From Bacteroidales bacterium UBA1714 (GTDB lineage: Bacteria; Bacteroidota; Bacteroidia; Bacteroidales; Paludibacteraceae): 48,042 bases of DNA. Positions 1-10,400 of the stretch are shown here, piece by piece. The DNA lies in assembly GCA_002317295.1 (NCBI GenBank), contig DCIY01000026.1, forward strand, positions 1-48,042, given 5' to 3'. The notes under the pieces were generated by a model that saw nothing but the letters and a program-made list of their open reading frames with translations, was not told where the DNA came from and did not search any database. How positions within the stretch are numbered: the stretch's first letter is position 1; the number at the start of each line of letters is the position of its first letter. The translations under genes and the position numbers were made by a program.

Positions 1-92
1 TCTTCACCCGAAGTCCAGCCGTACTCGTTACATGCAGCGTATGACATCATGGTCATAACCAATGCTGCGAATAAAACTGTTAATTTTTTCAT
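1..92 (-). CDS. Exported protein, N-terminus only (runs off window)
   Basis: Reading the minus strand from the ATG at 92, thirty codons are open up to the window edge. They encode a typical signal peptide: two lysines, then a hydrophobic stretch ending in MMSYAAC. Signal peptidase I could cut after SYA. The Cys could instead be a lipidated one, but the residue three before it is Tyr, which is a poor lipobox. The mature part seen (NEYGWTSGE) is too short to assign. It lies 163 bp downstream of the GHL10 hydrolase gene in the same direction, so it may be a further gene of the Sus-like locus or a separate unit. Confidence 0.7.
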   Translation of the reverse strand, partial: MKKLTVLFAALVMTMMSYAACNEYGWTSGE

Positions 93-193
93 AAATGTTT
101 TTTATGAGTTAAAATTGGTTAATAATGTGGACCCTCTTCGCGCATCACACGTGACGCCTGATTTGAATCCGTTAATAAAAATTGTTTGTAATA

Positions 194-212
194 AACAACC
201 TTTGTGGTTGTT
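194..212 (-). terminator. Possible terminator after the GHL10 gene
   Basis: A perfect 7-bp inverted repeat, AACAACC / GGTTGTT with a 5-nt loop, lies about 45 bp past the stop codon of the minus-strand hydrolase gene. On the minus strand it is followed by a T-rich stretch broken by ACAAAC, so it is a weak candidate. The rest of the 93-255 gap holds only the 11-bp-spaced repeat described separately. Confidence 0.4.
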
Positions 213-224
213 ATATGTCATATA

Positions 225-254
225 CATGTTATACGCATGTTATGTTCATGTTAT
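225..254. repeat. Three CATGTTAT copies at exact 11-bp spacing
   Basis: CATGTTAT occurs at 225-232, 236-243 and 247-254, so each copy starts 11 bp after the last, about one helical turn. It lies between the stop codon of the hydrolase gene (256) and the hairpin at 194-212. It could be a protein-binding array for the gene to the left or merely a degenerated tandem duplication. Confidence 0.6.
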
Positions 255-255
255 G

Positions 256-2763
256 TTATTTCTCGGGAAGAGACACTACTTTTCCCGACAAATCGTATAA
301 TACGCCTTCACGCATAATCAGCAAGCCGTGAGCGGTCATCAGTTTGCGAGGTGTGTTATCATTTAACACATGTACATCCTCCACACCGGTGGTGTGGGTG
401 TAGGTAAACTGAATCGTCGTGCCATATTTGTTGAAGCCGGCCTGGCTGACATGCGCATAATAGACGCCATCTGCCATATCTTCGAAATCAACTTCTCTTA
501 CTCCTATCGTCGTGGACTTGCGTTTGGTCACGCCACCACGAGTGGGGAATTTGGAGTCGGTCGAAATTTCGAACTTAAATCCATTGTTGACAATATCCTC
601 CGCTACCAAATGAATGGTCGGATAAGCGAGCACACTGCCATGGGTAGGCGCTATCAGTTCCGGAACCTGGAACTCCACCATTTCGGTGGTGAAGTGGGTA
701 GTGGTGGAAATGATATTGCCATTGTCCGTCAATACGCGTGCGTAATACGTGCGATTATAGGAAAGGACATTATTGGGCACCGTGAGCGAAGTGGAAGAGG
801 TGGTATCTACATACACTATCTCACCAGCGCGGAACGTGGATGCGGTAGCTATCTGGAGCACATACTCGGCATCATCGCCTGCATCTTCCCAACTGCACTC
901 GGCCATATGACTGACCGTATCGCCGTCAATCGGAGTGTACATCGCAAACGGATGACCCGTAAACTCACGAATCATGGACCACTGTCCTGCCCCATTGGCA
1001 ATAAGCGGATAAACGCGCCAATAGTAGGTATCCATAGCGGACAAGTCCACAAACGGTTTGGTAGCAAACGTACACGTATCCGTAGAGGCCTGAACGAGCA
1101 CCGTAGCCATCGTAGGATCCTTGCTGACCTGAACCATATAGCCTGTAGCTCCCGGAACGGGTTGCCACTTAAGACGGTTAGGTAGCATAATCTCCTGATA
1201 GTTGGTCGGGAAGAGCAAAGACGGCGTCTGTGTGGCCGCTTTGGCTTCGCCCAAGAAACGCGGTGCCCACTCGTGGGCATATCGATCCACTACCGTCACT
1301 GCTATATCGTGGGTGGCAGCCGAAATCGAATCCGGGAAAGTAAAACTCTTGGCATAACTCAACCCATAGTACCAGGTCGAAGACGACAGGATATTCTTAT
1401 CCTGACGATGTGCCTTCGGAATGGCATAGATACCATAACGTACGGTATCGGCTGAATAGGTCCAAGTCAGCGTATGATTGTTCAACGCCATATTATCCAC
1501 CACACCTTGTGCGGGAGCCGCAAACCACGTCAAAGCCGGAACTTTGGCCTTGTGGGTCCACACCTCGCGCTTGAGGCAGTTGATAAAATTGGTTTCCTTA
1601 AACTTACGCGCACTATAAAATGTCGTACCGGGTGCATCTTCCATCGTGGAGGCCTGATTCAACTGAATCTCACGCACCACTTCGTAGGCATCAAAATCCG
1701 ACTGCTTGGCCGTCGATTTGGGTTTACCCAGCGTCGTAGTCTGCAGACCTGACAGAGAATGGGAGATATAGCAATGGCGACCAAAATGGTTAGCCACCTC
1801 ATACCACCATGGGGTAATCTTGCCATAGTCATTTCCCGAACTGCCAATGGGCCAATAGACCTGCGGCGCCATGTAGTCTATGGAACGATCCACATACCAC
1901 TGAATGGGTTCGCTATAAATGCCATTATACTGCCAGTCGCTGCCGTCCGGACAAGGAGAGATGCCATACTTGGCTGCTACACTTGCACTGGAAGCGGCTA
2001 CACCCGCAGGACCGATACCAAAACGGCACCAAGGTTTGCGAGACTTGATGGTATTGTACACATCCTGCACCATGAGGTTGACCTGATGACGACGCCAGTC
2101 TGCACGGCTCAATCCCTGAGGGTTGTTGGCCAAGTAGAGCGAATCGTCATAACTGTTGAGGTAGCCACTCTGGTAGAAGTAGTCATCAAAGAGGAAACCA
2201 TCGACATCATAGTGATCCATAATATCCGCAATCACATCACAGATACGCTTTCTGACGGCAGGTTCTCCGGGATTGATGATATAGATATCGGCTGCATCGC
2301 AATACTGTACCCACTCCGGGTGAGTGACGGAATAGTCATCCTCGTTGGTGGTATACGTTGACGTCGAAGCAAAGCGGTATGGGTTGATCCACGCATGCAC
2401 CTCCATTCCACGCGCGTGCGCTTTTTCTATTAGGTACGCGAGGGGATCATAGGAGTGCGCTTCGCCACGTGTGCCGGTGAGCCATTTGGAATACGGCTCA
2501 TACTGACTGTCGTACATGGCGTCACACATACTGCGAACCTGGAAACAAACAGAGTTGAGTTTGAGTTTCTCGAACTGATCGAGATACTTATCAAAACTCT
2601 GTTTTTCCTGAGCCTCCGTATAACCGTTATTGGGCCAGTCAATGGCCCAAACGGTGGTGAACCATACAGCACGCCACTCTTGCTTTGGGCTTTGTGCGGA
2701 CGTAGTACCTACGCCCAGCACAAGGCTCAAAACAGAGATGAATATTTTTTGAATGTTATTCAA
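256..2763 (-). CDS. Secreted GHL10-type glycoside hydrolase with Fn3-like modules
   Basis: 835 aa. A signal peptide ends at TTSAQ. It is followed by the hallmark of the GHL10 (DUF187, YngK-like) family: EWRAVWFTTVW near residue 30, a (beta/alpha)8-like domain to about residue 400 with GFLFDDYFY and YMAPQVYWP, then about 370 residues of Fn3/Ig-like sandwiches. The last 25 residues (G-x-L-x-I-x-R ... D-x-x-G-K-V-V) resemble a reduced type IX secretion tail and match the end of the protein at 16424-18736. The substrate is not deducible. Family members are often found near murein-sugar catabolic genes, as here. The start must be TTG at 2763: no in-frame ATG exists before residue 104 and a stop lies just upstream. 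It is the last gene of the Sus-like operon, 26 bp after the PKD lipoprotein gene. Confidence 0.85.
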   Translation of the reverse strand: MNNIQKIFISVLSLVLGVGTTSAQSPKQEWRAVWFTTVWAIDWPNNGYTEAQEKQSFDKYLDQFEKLKLNSVCFQVRSMCDAMYDSQYEPYSKWLTGTRGEAHSYDPLAYLIEKAHARGMEVHAWINPYRFASTSTYTTNEDDYSVTHPEWVQYCDAADIYIINPGEPAVRKRICDVIADIMDHYDVDGFLFDDYFYQSGYLNSYDDSLYLANNPQGLSRADWRRHQVNLMVQDVYNTIKSRKPWCRFGIGPAGVAASSASVAAKYGISPCPDGSDWQYNGIYSEPIQWYVDRSIDYMAPQVYWPIGSSGNDYGKITPWWYEVANHFGRHCYISHSLSGLQTTTLGKPKSTAKQSDFDAYEVVREIQLNQASTMEDAPGTTFYSARKFKETNFINCLKREVWTHKAKVPALTWFAAPAQGVVDNMALNNHTLTWTYSADTVRYGIYAIPKAHRQDKNILSSSTWYYGLSYAKSFTFPDSISAATHDIAVTVVDRYAHEWAPRFLGEAKAATQTPSLLFPTNYQEIMLPNRLKWQPVPGATGYMVQVSKDPTMATVLVQASTDTCTFATKPFVDLSAMDTYYWRVYPLIANGAGQWSMIREFTGHPFAMYTPIDGDTVSHMAECSWEDAGDDAEYVLQIATASTFRAGEIVYVDTTSSTSLTVPNNVLSYNRTYYARVLTDNGNIISTTTHFTTEMVEFQVPELIAPTHGSVLAYPTIHLVAEDIVNNGFKFEISTDSKFPTRGGVTKRKSTTIGVREVDFEDMADGVYYAHVSQAGFNKYGTTIQFTYTHTTGVEDVHVLNDNTPRKLMTAHGLLIMREGVLYDLSGKVVSLPEK

Positions 2764-2767
2764 AACG

Positions 2768-2788
2768 ATTAGCGTTTAGCGTTTAGCG
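2768..2788. repeat. 7-bp tandem repeat (T/A)TTAGCG x3 in gene junction
   Basis: ATTAGCG, TTTAGCG and TTTAGCG follow each other with a 7-bp period. They fill the gap between the stop codon of the PKD lipoprotein gene (2790) and the TTG start of the hydrolase gene (2763). This is one member of the window-wide family of short tandem repeats placed at gene junctions. Confidence 0.8.
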
Positions 2789-2789
2789 A

Positions 2790-4559
2790 TTACTTGAACA
2801 GTTTGCTCATAATCGGGCTAACGGCTACACCATAACCCTGGATGCCAGAAACGACATACTCGAGTTGATCCAATTCAGCATTGTAGCGAACCAAACCACT
2901 GGGTTGGCTGCTCACGGAAGAACGATACATGAAGTAAACGTCACCGGTAGCCTCGTCCAAAGCCATTTGGCTGACACCCACGTACTCGTCCACGCCACCT
3001 TCACCGGAACCGGCGTTGGTCGTAGCGCAGTGAGGTTTGATACCCGTACCATCCGCGAACTTCTTTTGTCCAGCCTGGAATGCCGATAAACCGGCATCAC
3101 CAATTTGTGGGCTGAAGGTATTGATTTCCGAACCATTGAAAGCATAGAAACCTTCGTTAGGACCGGTGAATGCAAAGTAGTACTTATCGTTGTTCTTGTC
3201 ATACACAAACGCCGTAGTCGGAGTACCTTCGAACAATTGTCCGGAAGCAGGAATCTCAGTCATCTTCCAGTCGGTACGGCCATAACCGCAGTTATCGGCA
3301 TCGGTAAAGCGCCAGCAACCGGCACCATTACCCTTCTTGCACCAATGCCATACGCCATCGATGCGACCGAAGCAAGCGTTGAACGAACCATAAATCATGG
3401 AAGTGGTACCATAGTAACCAATCCAGTTGTTCTCCACATAACTTGGCGCTACGCTGGAAGACCAAACGGCATTACGGGTATTCTTGTTGAGTTTACGGAA
3501 ACCGGTGTTACGGTCGGAGAAGAAGATGTAGTCACCCTCGATAAATCCATAGAAAGGATCCTTGAAGGCAGTACCACCTACGTTGGTGATAACCAAACCT
3601 ACGGACGAAGCGTCCACACTCATCACATTCATACGACCATCACCCATGGTACCATCTACGTCGTTGCAGTATACGAACTGTTTACCGCAGTCGAGCAAAT
3701 AAATCAGGGAGTCGTCGTAGCAGATATTGAGCATGTGTTGACCCGAGCTGACACCCATGTCATAAGGCTCAATGGTCACACCTTCAATCTTGCGAGAAGC
3801 AGGAATCTTGATGGCGTTGATGGTTCCGTCTTTGACTACAAAGTACAGCGTTGGAGCCGGCTCAGACAAAGCCACCTGAACGTTCTTGTTGACGATATCC
3901 AAATCGCGATACTCACCGGTACCACGGTTGGTCTCCAGTTTCACTTGCAGTTTCACGGTTTGAGAACCTACCTTGGCAAATTTCACCTTACCCAACACCT
4001 TATCAGGAGTGGTGGAGTTCTCCGGGAAGAACTGCTCAAAGTTAGCCACCTCATTTCCGCCCTCGTCCGTTGTACCGGCTGGGAAGGTCCATACATACTT
4101 AGCGGCCAGAGAGTCCGGGTTAGGCAACTCCACATTGAGGCTGATATAAGAAGTACTTACTTCCACAATGCCTTCGGGAGTGGTAGCCTCATCCAGGTTC
4201 AGCGAAACGATAGGACGAATGTCAGCAATATAGATAACATTGGTCTTCACACCACCATTACCCTTGGCGGTCACCTTATAGTTACCGGCCAAAGTATATT
4301 TGTGCTCTACTATTTTACCAGTCTCTACGGGGCTGCCATCACCGAAATCCCACTCTACCGAGGTGGTCACCTCCATGGTAGGATAGAATTGGATGGTCGA
4401 ACCTACATAGTAGTCCAACTGATATTTTTCGCCAATTACTTCATACGCGAAGTCAATCTTTTGTGTGGGCAATGCTTCCTCGGAAGGAACATGGTCTACA
4501 CATGCGGTCATTGCTATGCCTGCCAGGCATGCAAGAGCTATATTCAAATACTTTTTCAT
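2790..4559 (-). CDS. PKD-domain outer-membrane lipoprotein of the Sus-like locus
   Basis: 589 aa. The N-terminus is a lipoprotein signal with lipobox MTAC (Cys20). A PKD domain spans about residues 40-110 (VEWDFGDGSPV, then GNYKVTAKG). A second PKD-like Ig fold, residues 120-230, has KYVWTFPAG and GSQTVKLQV. Residues 245-589 contain repeated beta-rich blocks such as GDYIFFSDRNTG, NNDKYYFAFTG and TGDVYFMYRS that look like a propeller. Its position after SusD and another lipoprotein suggests a surface glycan- or ligand-binding protein comparable in role to SusE/SusF. The gaps to its neighbours are 11 and 26 bp, so it should be co-transcribed with them. No catalytic motif is seen. Confidence 0.8.
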   Translation of the reverse strand: MKKYLNIALACLAGIAMTACVDHVPSEEALPTQKIDFAYEVIGEKYQLDYYVGSTIQFYPTMEVTTSVEWDFGDGSPVETGKIVEHKYTLAGNYKVTAKGNGGVKTNVIYIADIRPIVSLNLDEATTPEGIVEVSTSYISLNVELPNPDSLAAKYVWTFPAGTTDEGGNEVANFEQFFPENSTTPDKVLGKVKFAKVGSQTVKLQVKLETNRGTGEYRDLDIVNKNVQVALSEPAPTLYFVVKDGTINAIKIPASRKIEGVTIEPYDMGVSSGQHMLNICYDDSLIYLLDCGKQFVYCNDVDGTMGDGRMNVMSVDASSVGLVITNVGGTAFKDPFYGFIEGDYIFFSDRNTGFRKLNKNTRNAVWSSSVAPSYVENNWIGYYGTTSMIYGSFNACFGRIDGVWHWCKKGNGAGCWRFTDADNCGYGRTDWKMTEIPASGQLFEGTPTTAFVYDKNNDKYYFAFTGPNEGFYAFNGSEINTFSPQIGDAGLSAFQAGQKKFADGTGIKPHCATTNAGSGEGGVDEYVGVSQMALDEATGDVYFMYRSSVSSQPSGLVRYNAELDQLEYVVSGIQGYGVAVSPIMSKLFK

Positions 4560-4570
4560 ACGCGTAGCAA

Positions 4571-5500
4571 TTAGTTAAGTTCAATCACTGCCTGCAAGGA
4601 CAAACCAGCAGTACCGGCCTTGTCGAAGCACTTGAGCTGCGAGTTGAGTTTATACGAACGCTTGAAGTTAATCATGTCCGCGCTACCACTGGAGATCAGG
4701 TCAGCAAAGGTAACGGTTTGGAACATGCTGTCCACCTCGTTGGGCAATACGCTATCCTTGAAGAAATAGTCATAGATATCATAACCTGCGAGCATGGACT
4801 CGGTTTCGTTCTTCACAGAATCCAAGAATGTCGCAAAGGTCTTACCACTGAGACCACGCATGTTGGTCCAAGCAGACTGATAGTCCTTCCAGTGGTTGTT
4901 AACGGCCACTTTGTTGTAAGGAGCAGGATAGAGCGTACCACGCATGGTGAGCTCGATGGTGTCCTTGAACTTTTGCATAAAGTCATCACCAAAGTACTTG
5001 CATACCTGAGCACTGTCCCAAGAGCCATCACCAAAAGCAATGGTGGAAAGCGTGTTGGAAGTGGGGAACTTACCATTGAACTTATAGGTCGTTTTAAAAC
5101 GAGTGGTATCTCCCATGGAGTTGACACCAAAGTTCTCACCATAAGCCTCGCTGTGCTCATAACGGCATGCGCTGGAAGAGATACGACGTTGGGTCTCGAT
5201 ATTGGAAGTTACCGAATACGAGAAAGTGACCAGCAATGGAGCGGACACTTCTTTGGTCTCAATCTCCACGATGTCATACCATGCTTCCAAGTGAGAAACA
5301 GGGCTCTCACCGGTCGTATAGTATTGCGCCGTAAAGGGCACTGAATCACCTGCCGTTACCGTAGTGGAAGTTACCGCCCAATATACGGTCGGTGCCATCT
5401 TGCCTACGAAAACGAGGTCATCCAGTTTGTCATGTTTATCACAAGCTACCAGTGTTGCAGCAGCCAGACAAACCATTAAAAATTTATTAAATGTTTTCAT
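4571..5500 (-). CDS. Lipoprotein of unknown function in SusE-like position
   Basis: 309 aa with lipobox LVAC (Cys20), followed by the charged stretch DKHDKLDD, which fits surface export of Bacteroidetes lipoproteins. An Ig-like region near residues 35-110 (TVTAGDSVPFTAQYYTTGESPVSH) precedes a largely helical C-terminal half rich in Asp and Lys. I do not recognise a named family. It lies 26 bp after susD and 11 bp before the PKD lipoprotein gene, so it is probably an accessory binding protein of the complex, by inference from position alone. Confidence 0.75.
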   Translation of the reverse strand: MKTFNKFLMVCLAAATLVACDKHDKLDDLVFVGKMAPTVYWAVTSTTVTAGDSVPFTAQYYTTGESPVSHLEAWYDIVEIETKEVSAPLLVTFSYSVTSNIETQRRISSSACRYEHSEAYGENFGVNSMGDTTRFKTTYKFNGKFPTSNTLSTIAFGDGSWDSAQVCKYFGDDFMQKFKDTIELTMRGTLYPAPYNKVAVNNHWKDYQSAWTNMRGLSGKTFATFLDSVKNETESMLAGYDIYDYFFKDSVLPNEVDSMFQTVTFADLISSGSADMINFKRSYKLNSQLKCFDKAGTAGLSLQAVIELN

Positions 5501-5526
5501 AATGCTTTTCTTTTTTCACTCGTAAC

Positions 5527-7431
5527 TTAGAATTGATTCCAATCACCCTCACCCTTGGCCGTAATGGTCGGCATAGAAGTAGCGGCATTGTGATCGCGTT
5601 GCCATACCATACGTTTACGCAGGTAGTCAGGGTTCTTATAAGCGTTCAGTTTCTCCAGCTCCTGACGGTTGTACTTATCCTCCGTCTCCGGATCCGGATT
5701 TAAACGGTTGATCCATGCATTGGCACTAATCGGGAAGTTACCGCCGGTGATAAAGTCCTTACCCTCAATCAGGAAGTGAGGCTGATACAGGTTATACGGA
5801 CGCTCCAAAGCGTAAGAACGGCTGAACCAGGTAGGATTGTTAATATCCACCGTTCCGGCCTTGGCCTTACATACTTTTTCCACATCGTAAACATAGACGT
5901 TATCATACTGAATACCATTCTTGGAAGAAGAATAGTTGTAACGACGAATATCCGACCATTGCTCGGGTTGCAGATACAGCGCGACAAACTTCTGCTGCAT
6001 GAGCATGGCAATATTGAAGCGGTTAGCATCCAAACGAACGGTTTCGAACAACTCAATCAGTTTGTCAGCACTCTTCTGGATAGTAGTATAAGCCTGATAA
6101 CGCTCCATACTGGCTGCCACAGCCTCCATCATGATGGTATAAGAAGTGGGCTTGTCGTTTTTCCAATAGTAAGCCTCTGCCTTGTCAAAGAGCAATTCCT
6201 CCTTGGTAATGATGCAGATATAACCATCATCACGGGTGTAGGGGTTCGCACGATAGCTGTTCTTCGGAGCCTTGGTAGAGTCAGACGTGTTGCAGAACAA
6301 GTCCGGGAAATGCTCAGCCTTGTAGTCCTTGGTATAAGCTACATCGGAACCGATATTAGCCTTGAGAGAACGCAACAAAATCGGATCGGTATTGTAACCG
6401 GAACGAGCCTGGAACATACGAATGGCACGAGGATCCAATGCGTAGTTGTCTGCCGTCGGAAGGTCCTTTTTACCATTTTTCATAGACATAACACCCGGAT
6501 AGAAGCCCATGATAGAAGCCATAAACTCGGTAGGAACACAACCACCCAGGTTGTTTTCACGACCCTGAGGCCAACCCAAGTTCATGGTAGCGTTGGAGCT
6601 GTGGTAAGGCCCCCACATCGAGGTCTTCTCACCCGTTCCGCCATCAAACTTATACTGAGGCTCTTTCCAACCTGCACCCATAGCGAGATCGACATACTTG
6701 ATTACACTGTCGCAGCATTGTTGAATGGACAATCCACGATCCGGGTGACCCCAGTTCGGAATGTGACGTACCCAATAACGAGCAAACAATGCGTAGGTGA
6801 GGCAACGGTAGTTATCCATATTACCGGAGAACATACGGTCGGTCTTCTCGGTAATCAGCGGATTGGTCGAAGCTGCATACCATGCAGGATCGTTATATAG
6901 CGCAATCACGCGGTAGAACTCCTTCTCCAAAGCATCGTAGATATGCTCTTGGGTATCGTACTTAGGCGTGTTACTCTTGTAAGCCTCATCGTAAGGCATC
7001 TCACCAAACTCATCGGTGGTAATCATCAGCGAATGGAGCTTGAGCGTATAGCCAATCAATGCATAGTTATAAGCCTTGAAATCCAATGCAGACTCAATCA
7101 TACAATCCGCATTGACACCAATCTCATAATAGTGACGACGCCAGTGTGGGTGACGGTTCATATCCGGGAATCCACCCCAACCTGCACGGTAGGAATAGTC
7201 AGCCTTTGGGCTACGACCCGTAGTAGTCAAACACTGAGACAAATAGTTTTGATACTCGGTGTTATCAAAGCACTGCTGAATGGTAAAGAACAACAGGGAA
7301 GGAAGTACCACATTGTAGGAAACCGTTACCGGGTTATCCGGAGAGGTGTTGATATCCATCCAGTCTTTACAACTTGTCATCGTACTGCTCAGTACAACAA
7401 CACTCATTAATATATAAAATATCTTTTTCAT
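5527..7431 (-). CDS. SusD/RagB-family surface lipoprotein
   Basis: 634 aa. The lipoprotein signal ends MTSC (Cys21), followed by KDWMDINTSPDNP, the typical SusD/RagB start. TPR-like helices with the family pattern (ALIGYTLKLHSLMITTDEFGEMPYDEAY) lie at about 120-160, and the C-terminus has LYLQPEQWSDIRRYNY, the conserved segment of the SusD-like_2 group. SusD proteins form the lid of the SusC barrel and help capture ligand at the cell surface. The gene is 47 bp downstream of susC. It is at the long end for the family (usually about 500-600 aa). The ligand cannot be told from the sequence. Confidence 0.93.
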   Translation of the reverse strand: MKKIFYILMSVVVLSSTMTSCKDWMDINTSPDNPVTVSYNVVLPSLLFFTIQQCFDNTEYQNYLSQCLTTTGRSPKADYSYRAGWGGFPDMNRHPHWRRHYYEIGVNADCMIESALDFKAYNYALIGYTLKLHSLMITTDEFGEMPYDEAYKSNTPKYDTQEHIYDALEKEFYRVIALYNDPAWYAASTNPLITEKTDRMFSGNMDNYRCLTYALFARYWVRHIPNWGHPDRGLSIQQCCDSVIKYVDLAMGAGWKEPQYKFDGGTGEKTSMWGPYHSSNATMNLGWPQGRENNLGGCVPTEFMASIMGFYPGVMSMKNGKKDLPTADNYALDPRAIRMFQARSGYNTDPILLRSLKANIGSDVAYTKDYKAEHFPDLFCNTSDSTKAPKNSYRANPYTRDDGYICIITKEELLFDKAEAYYWKNDKPTSYTIMMEAVAASMERYQAYTTIQKSADKLIELFETVRLDANRFNIAMLMQQKFVALYLQPEQWSDIRRYNYSSSKNGIQYDNVYVYDVEKVCKAKAGTVDINNPTWFSRSYALERPYNLYQPHFLIEGKDFITGGNFPISANAWINRLNPDPETEDKYNRQELEKLNAYKNPDYLRKRMVWQRDHNAATSMPTITAKGEGDWNQF

Positions 7432-7478
7432 ATTCTATACTGTCATTTTAAACGTTACACCTTATTATATTATATATA

Positions 7479-10400
7479 TTAGAAGGCAACCTTCAACGAG
7501 ATGTTGTAACCGCGTGTACTTGGCACAGCGTAGTTATCAATACCTGCACTACCTACACCACCTTCACCCGGAGATGCGTTGATCTGAGGATCGGAACCGG
7601 TATATTTGGTGATCGTGGCCAGATTGGTAGCCGTAAAGGAAATGGCTACGTCGTCTATACCGTTCACTTTCTTGAGCATCGGAGCAAAGCTGTATGCTAC
7701 GTTCACGTGCTTGAGACGGACATAAGAACCATCTTCCACAAAGTTGCTGGATACATCGAAGAAATAGGTACCAATGGTAGTAGCATCCAAAACGATCGGT
7801 TTGGTGTTCTGCTCATAGACAGGATTGCCATTGGCATCCGTTCCGGTTTGAACCACACCATCCCAAACGACCTGACGGCCACGATAGTACTCCAATGCCG
7901 GGTGCATACCGTTGCTCCATTGGCTACGACGGGTGATATTCGCAATATCGCCACCTACACGGCCATCGAACAAGATACCCAGGCTGAATCCCTTATAACT
8001 CAACGAAGTGGAAAGACCACCTACGCATTTGGGTTCACGATTACCAATGAGCACCGACTTGGTCGGGTTGATCTGAGGATAACCATTCTCATCGCAAATG
8101 ATGGTTCCGTCTGCCGTACGCAGATAATCCTTACCGGTAATAGCGGTCGTGGTTCCGCCCAAATAGCAGGTCGAATAGATGTCACCATATTGGGCACCCT
8201 CAATCTCCTCCATGCCGTCCGGCAGGCTGAGCACTTTACCACGGTTGTAACCGATATTGATACCGGCAGTCCATAACCAACCATTGCGCTTAATGATATC
8301 GCCCTCCAGAGTGAACTCCATACCGGAGTTGGCTACCGTACCCTCGTTACGGGTTTGGAGCACGTCACCAGAAGCCAGAGATACACGAACGGTCACGATC
8401 TGGTTCTCGGTCTTCAGGCTATAATAAGCCATATCGAAACGCAGACGATTGTCTAAGAAACGTAAGTCAGCACCCACCTCCCAAGAAGTAGAAATCTCCG
8501 GCTTAATATCAAAACCGTGGGTCAGAGAAGCGTATGTGCTGTAACCACCATCAGGCAGCGCCTGGAACTGAGTGAAACGACGGTCCATCAAGTATGGAGG
8601 ACAATCTTTACCCACCATAGCGAAGTTACCACGAATCTTACCAAACGAGAACCAGTTACCCGAAGTCTCGTTCAAACCCGGAATCAACTCCGAGAATACC
8701 AAACCGGCGGTGATGGATGGATACCAGTACGGGTTGTACTTAGGATCCAAACAGCTGGACCAGTCAAAACGAGAAGTAACAGACAAGGTAGCCAAGCCCT
8801 TATAGTCTGCACGAATCTCACCGAATACACCAATCTTACGGGTGTGGTAGTGACCTACATCGGAGTCACCGGTTTCACCTACGCCTGAGTGATACTGAAT
8901 ATTCTTCATTGAGTATACACCCGGAACGATGAAGTCCTGACCTTCTGCACGGGTCGAGAGGGACATATTGTCCTGCCACTCAGCACCCAACATCACGTCC
9001 AATCCGAAATCGTGAGGCAGGTCAGCATGATACTGAGCCATCACGTTAGCGGTCAAACGACGACTTTCACTCATGGACAGATAGTATGAACCCATGGTGC
9101 TGGTGTTGCTTACCGTCTCAAACTCCTCCTGACTCAAATATGGGTCGGTGATATTTTGAGCGGCTGCAATCTGATCCGAGAAACGAGGAATGGAATAACT
9201 GTCGTAATGATAGTTGTTCTGGTCCATCGACAAACGACCGGTAATATCCAATCCCTTGACAGGAGAGATCTTGATATGACCCTGCATAATCGAACGCGTG
9301 TTGCGGTTGATGGCATAGTCGTTGTAGCGGCTGTATAACGAAGAGAACGGCGAACCCTGTTTGGGGTTGGAGTAATACAAGAAACGAATCGTACCATCTT
9401 CATGCTGATAGTTGGTAATGTCATCGTTGATCGGCCAATAATAAATCTGGCTGATACCGCTGGAACCACGATAGTTATTGTGGATAATATTGGCCATCAA
9501 ACCCATGCTCACATATTTGTTGGGCGAGAAGGTAGCCTTTACCAATGCGGTGATTTTCTCACGATAGTCGTTCGGCACGATACCATCGTTCTTAGAATAG
9601 CTGGCAGATGCTGCAGCATTGAACTTCTCCGTACCACCGCTGACATTCAAGTCATACTTGTGGTAGAAACCGTAATCGTTGAAATAATTACGAACGTTGT
9701 CATAGATCACGCTACCATCTTCACGTACAGGACCCCAACCACCCATGGTCTGTTCCTTATAGAAACCTTGGGAACCCGGGAGGAATACATCCTGAACATC
9801 AATGGCCAGGTTTGGAGTATCAAACTCCCACATGGCATTGACCGTAGCGGAAACTTTACCTAATTTAGCCGACTTGGTGGTAATCATAATAACACCATTG
9901 GCTGCGTCCTGACCATACAGTGCAGAAGCGGCGGCGCCCTTCAATACGGTCACGTTCTCAATATCGGCAGGGTTGATATCGCTTGCGCTTCCACGCAGAG
10001 GCATACCATCCATAACGATAAGAGGATCATTGGACTGGGTCGAAGAGATAGAGGTGACACCACGAATGACGATGTTCGAACCTGAGTTCGGCGAACCACC
10101 ACCCGTTGTAACGTTGACACCGGCAATCTTACCCTGGAGTGCATCAATGAAGTTGGCCTGCTTACCTTCCGTAATCACGTCAGAGTTGACGCTCTGTACG
10201 GCAAAGTTCAGACGTTTCTTCTCCTGAACCACACCCATGGCAGTCACTACCACTTCTTCCATCGCAATGGCATCGCTCGACAGAACGACATCATGCTTAG
10301 GACCCGTAACTCGAACTTCCTTGGTCTTCATACCGACATAGCTGAACTCCAATGTTGCCTTATCAGACACCACCAAAGCATACACACCATCTAAGTCAGT

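Noticed and set aside
49..300. 83-codon plus-strand frame at the left edge
   Set aside because: It overlaps the signal-peptide-coding minus frame and the intergenic repeats, and its composition is not protein-like.
3105..4574. 489-codon open frame antisense to the PKD lipoprotein gene
   Set aside because: It has no recognisable domain and lies wholly opposite a gene with lipobox and PKD motifs; it is a codon-bias shadow.
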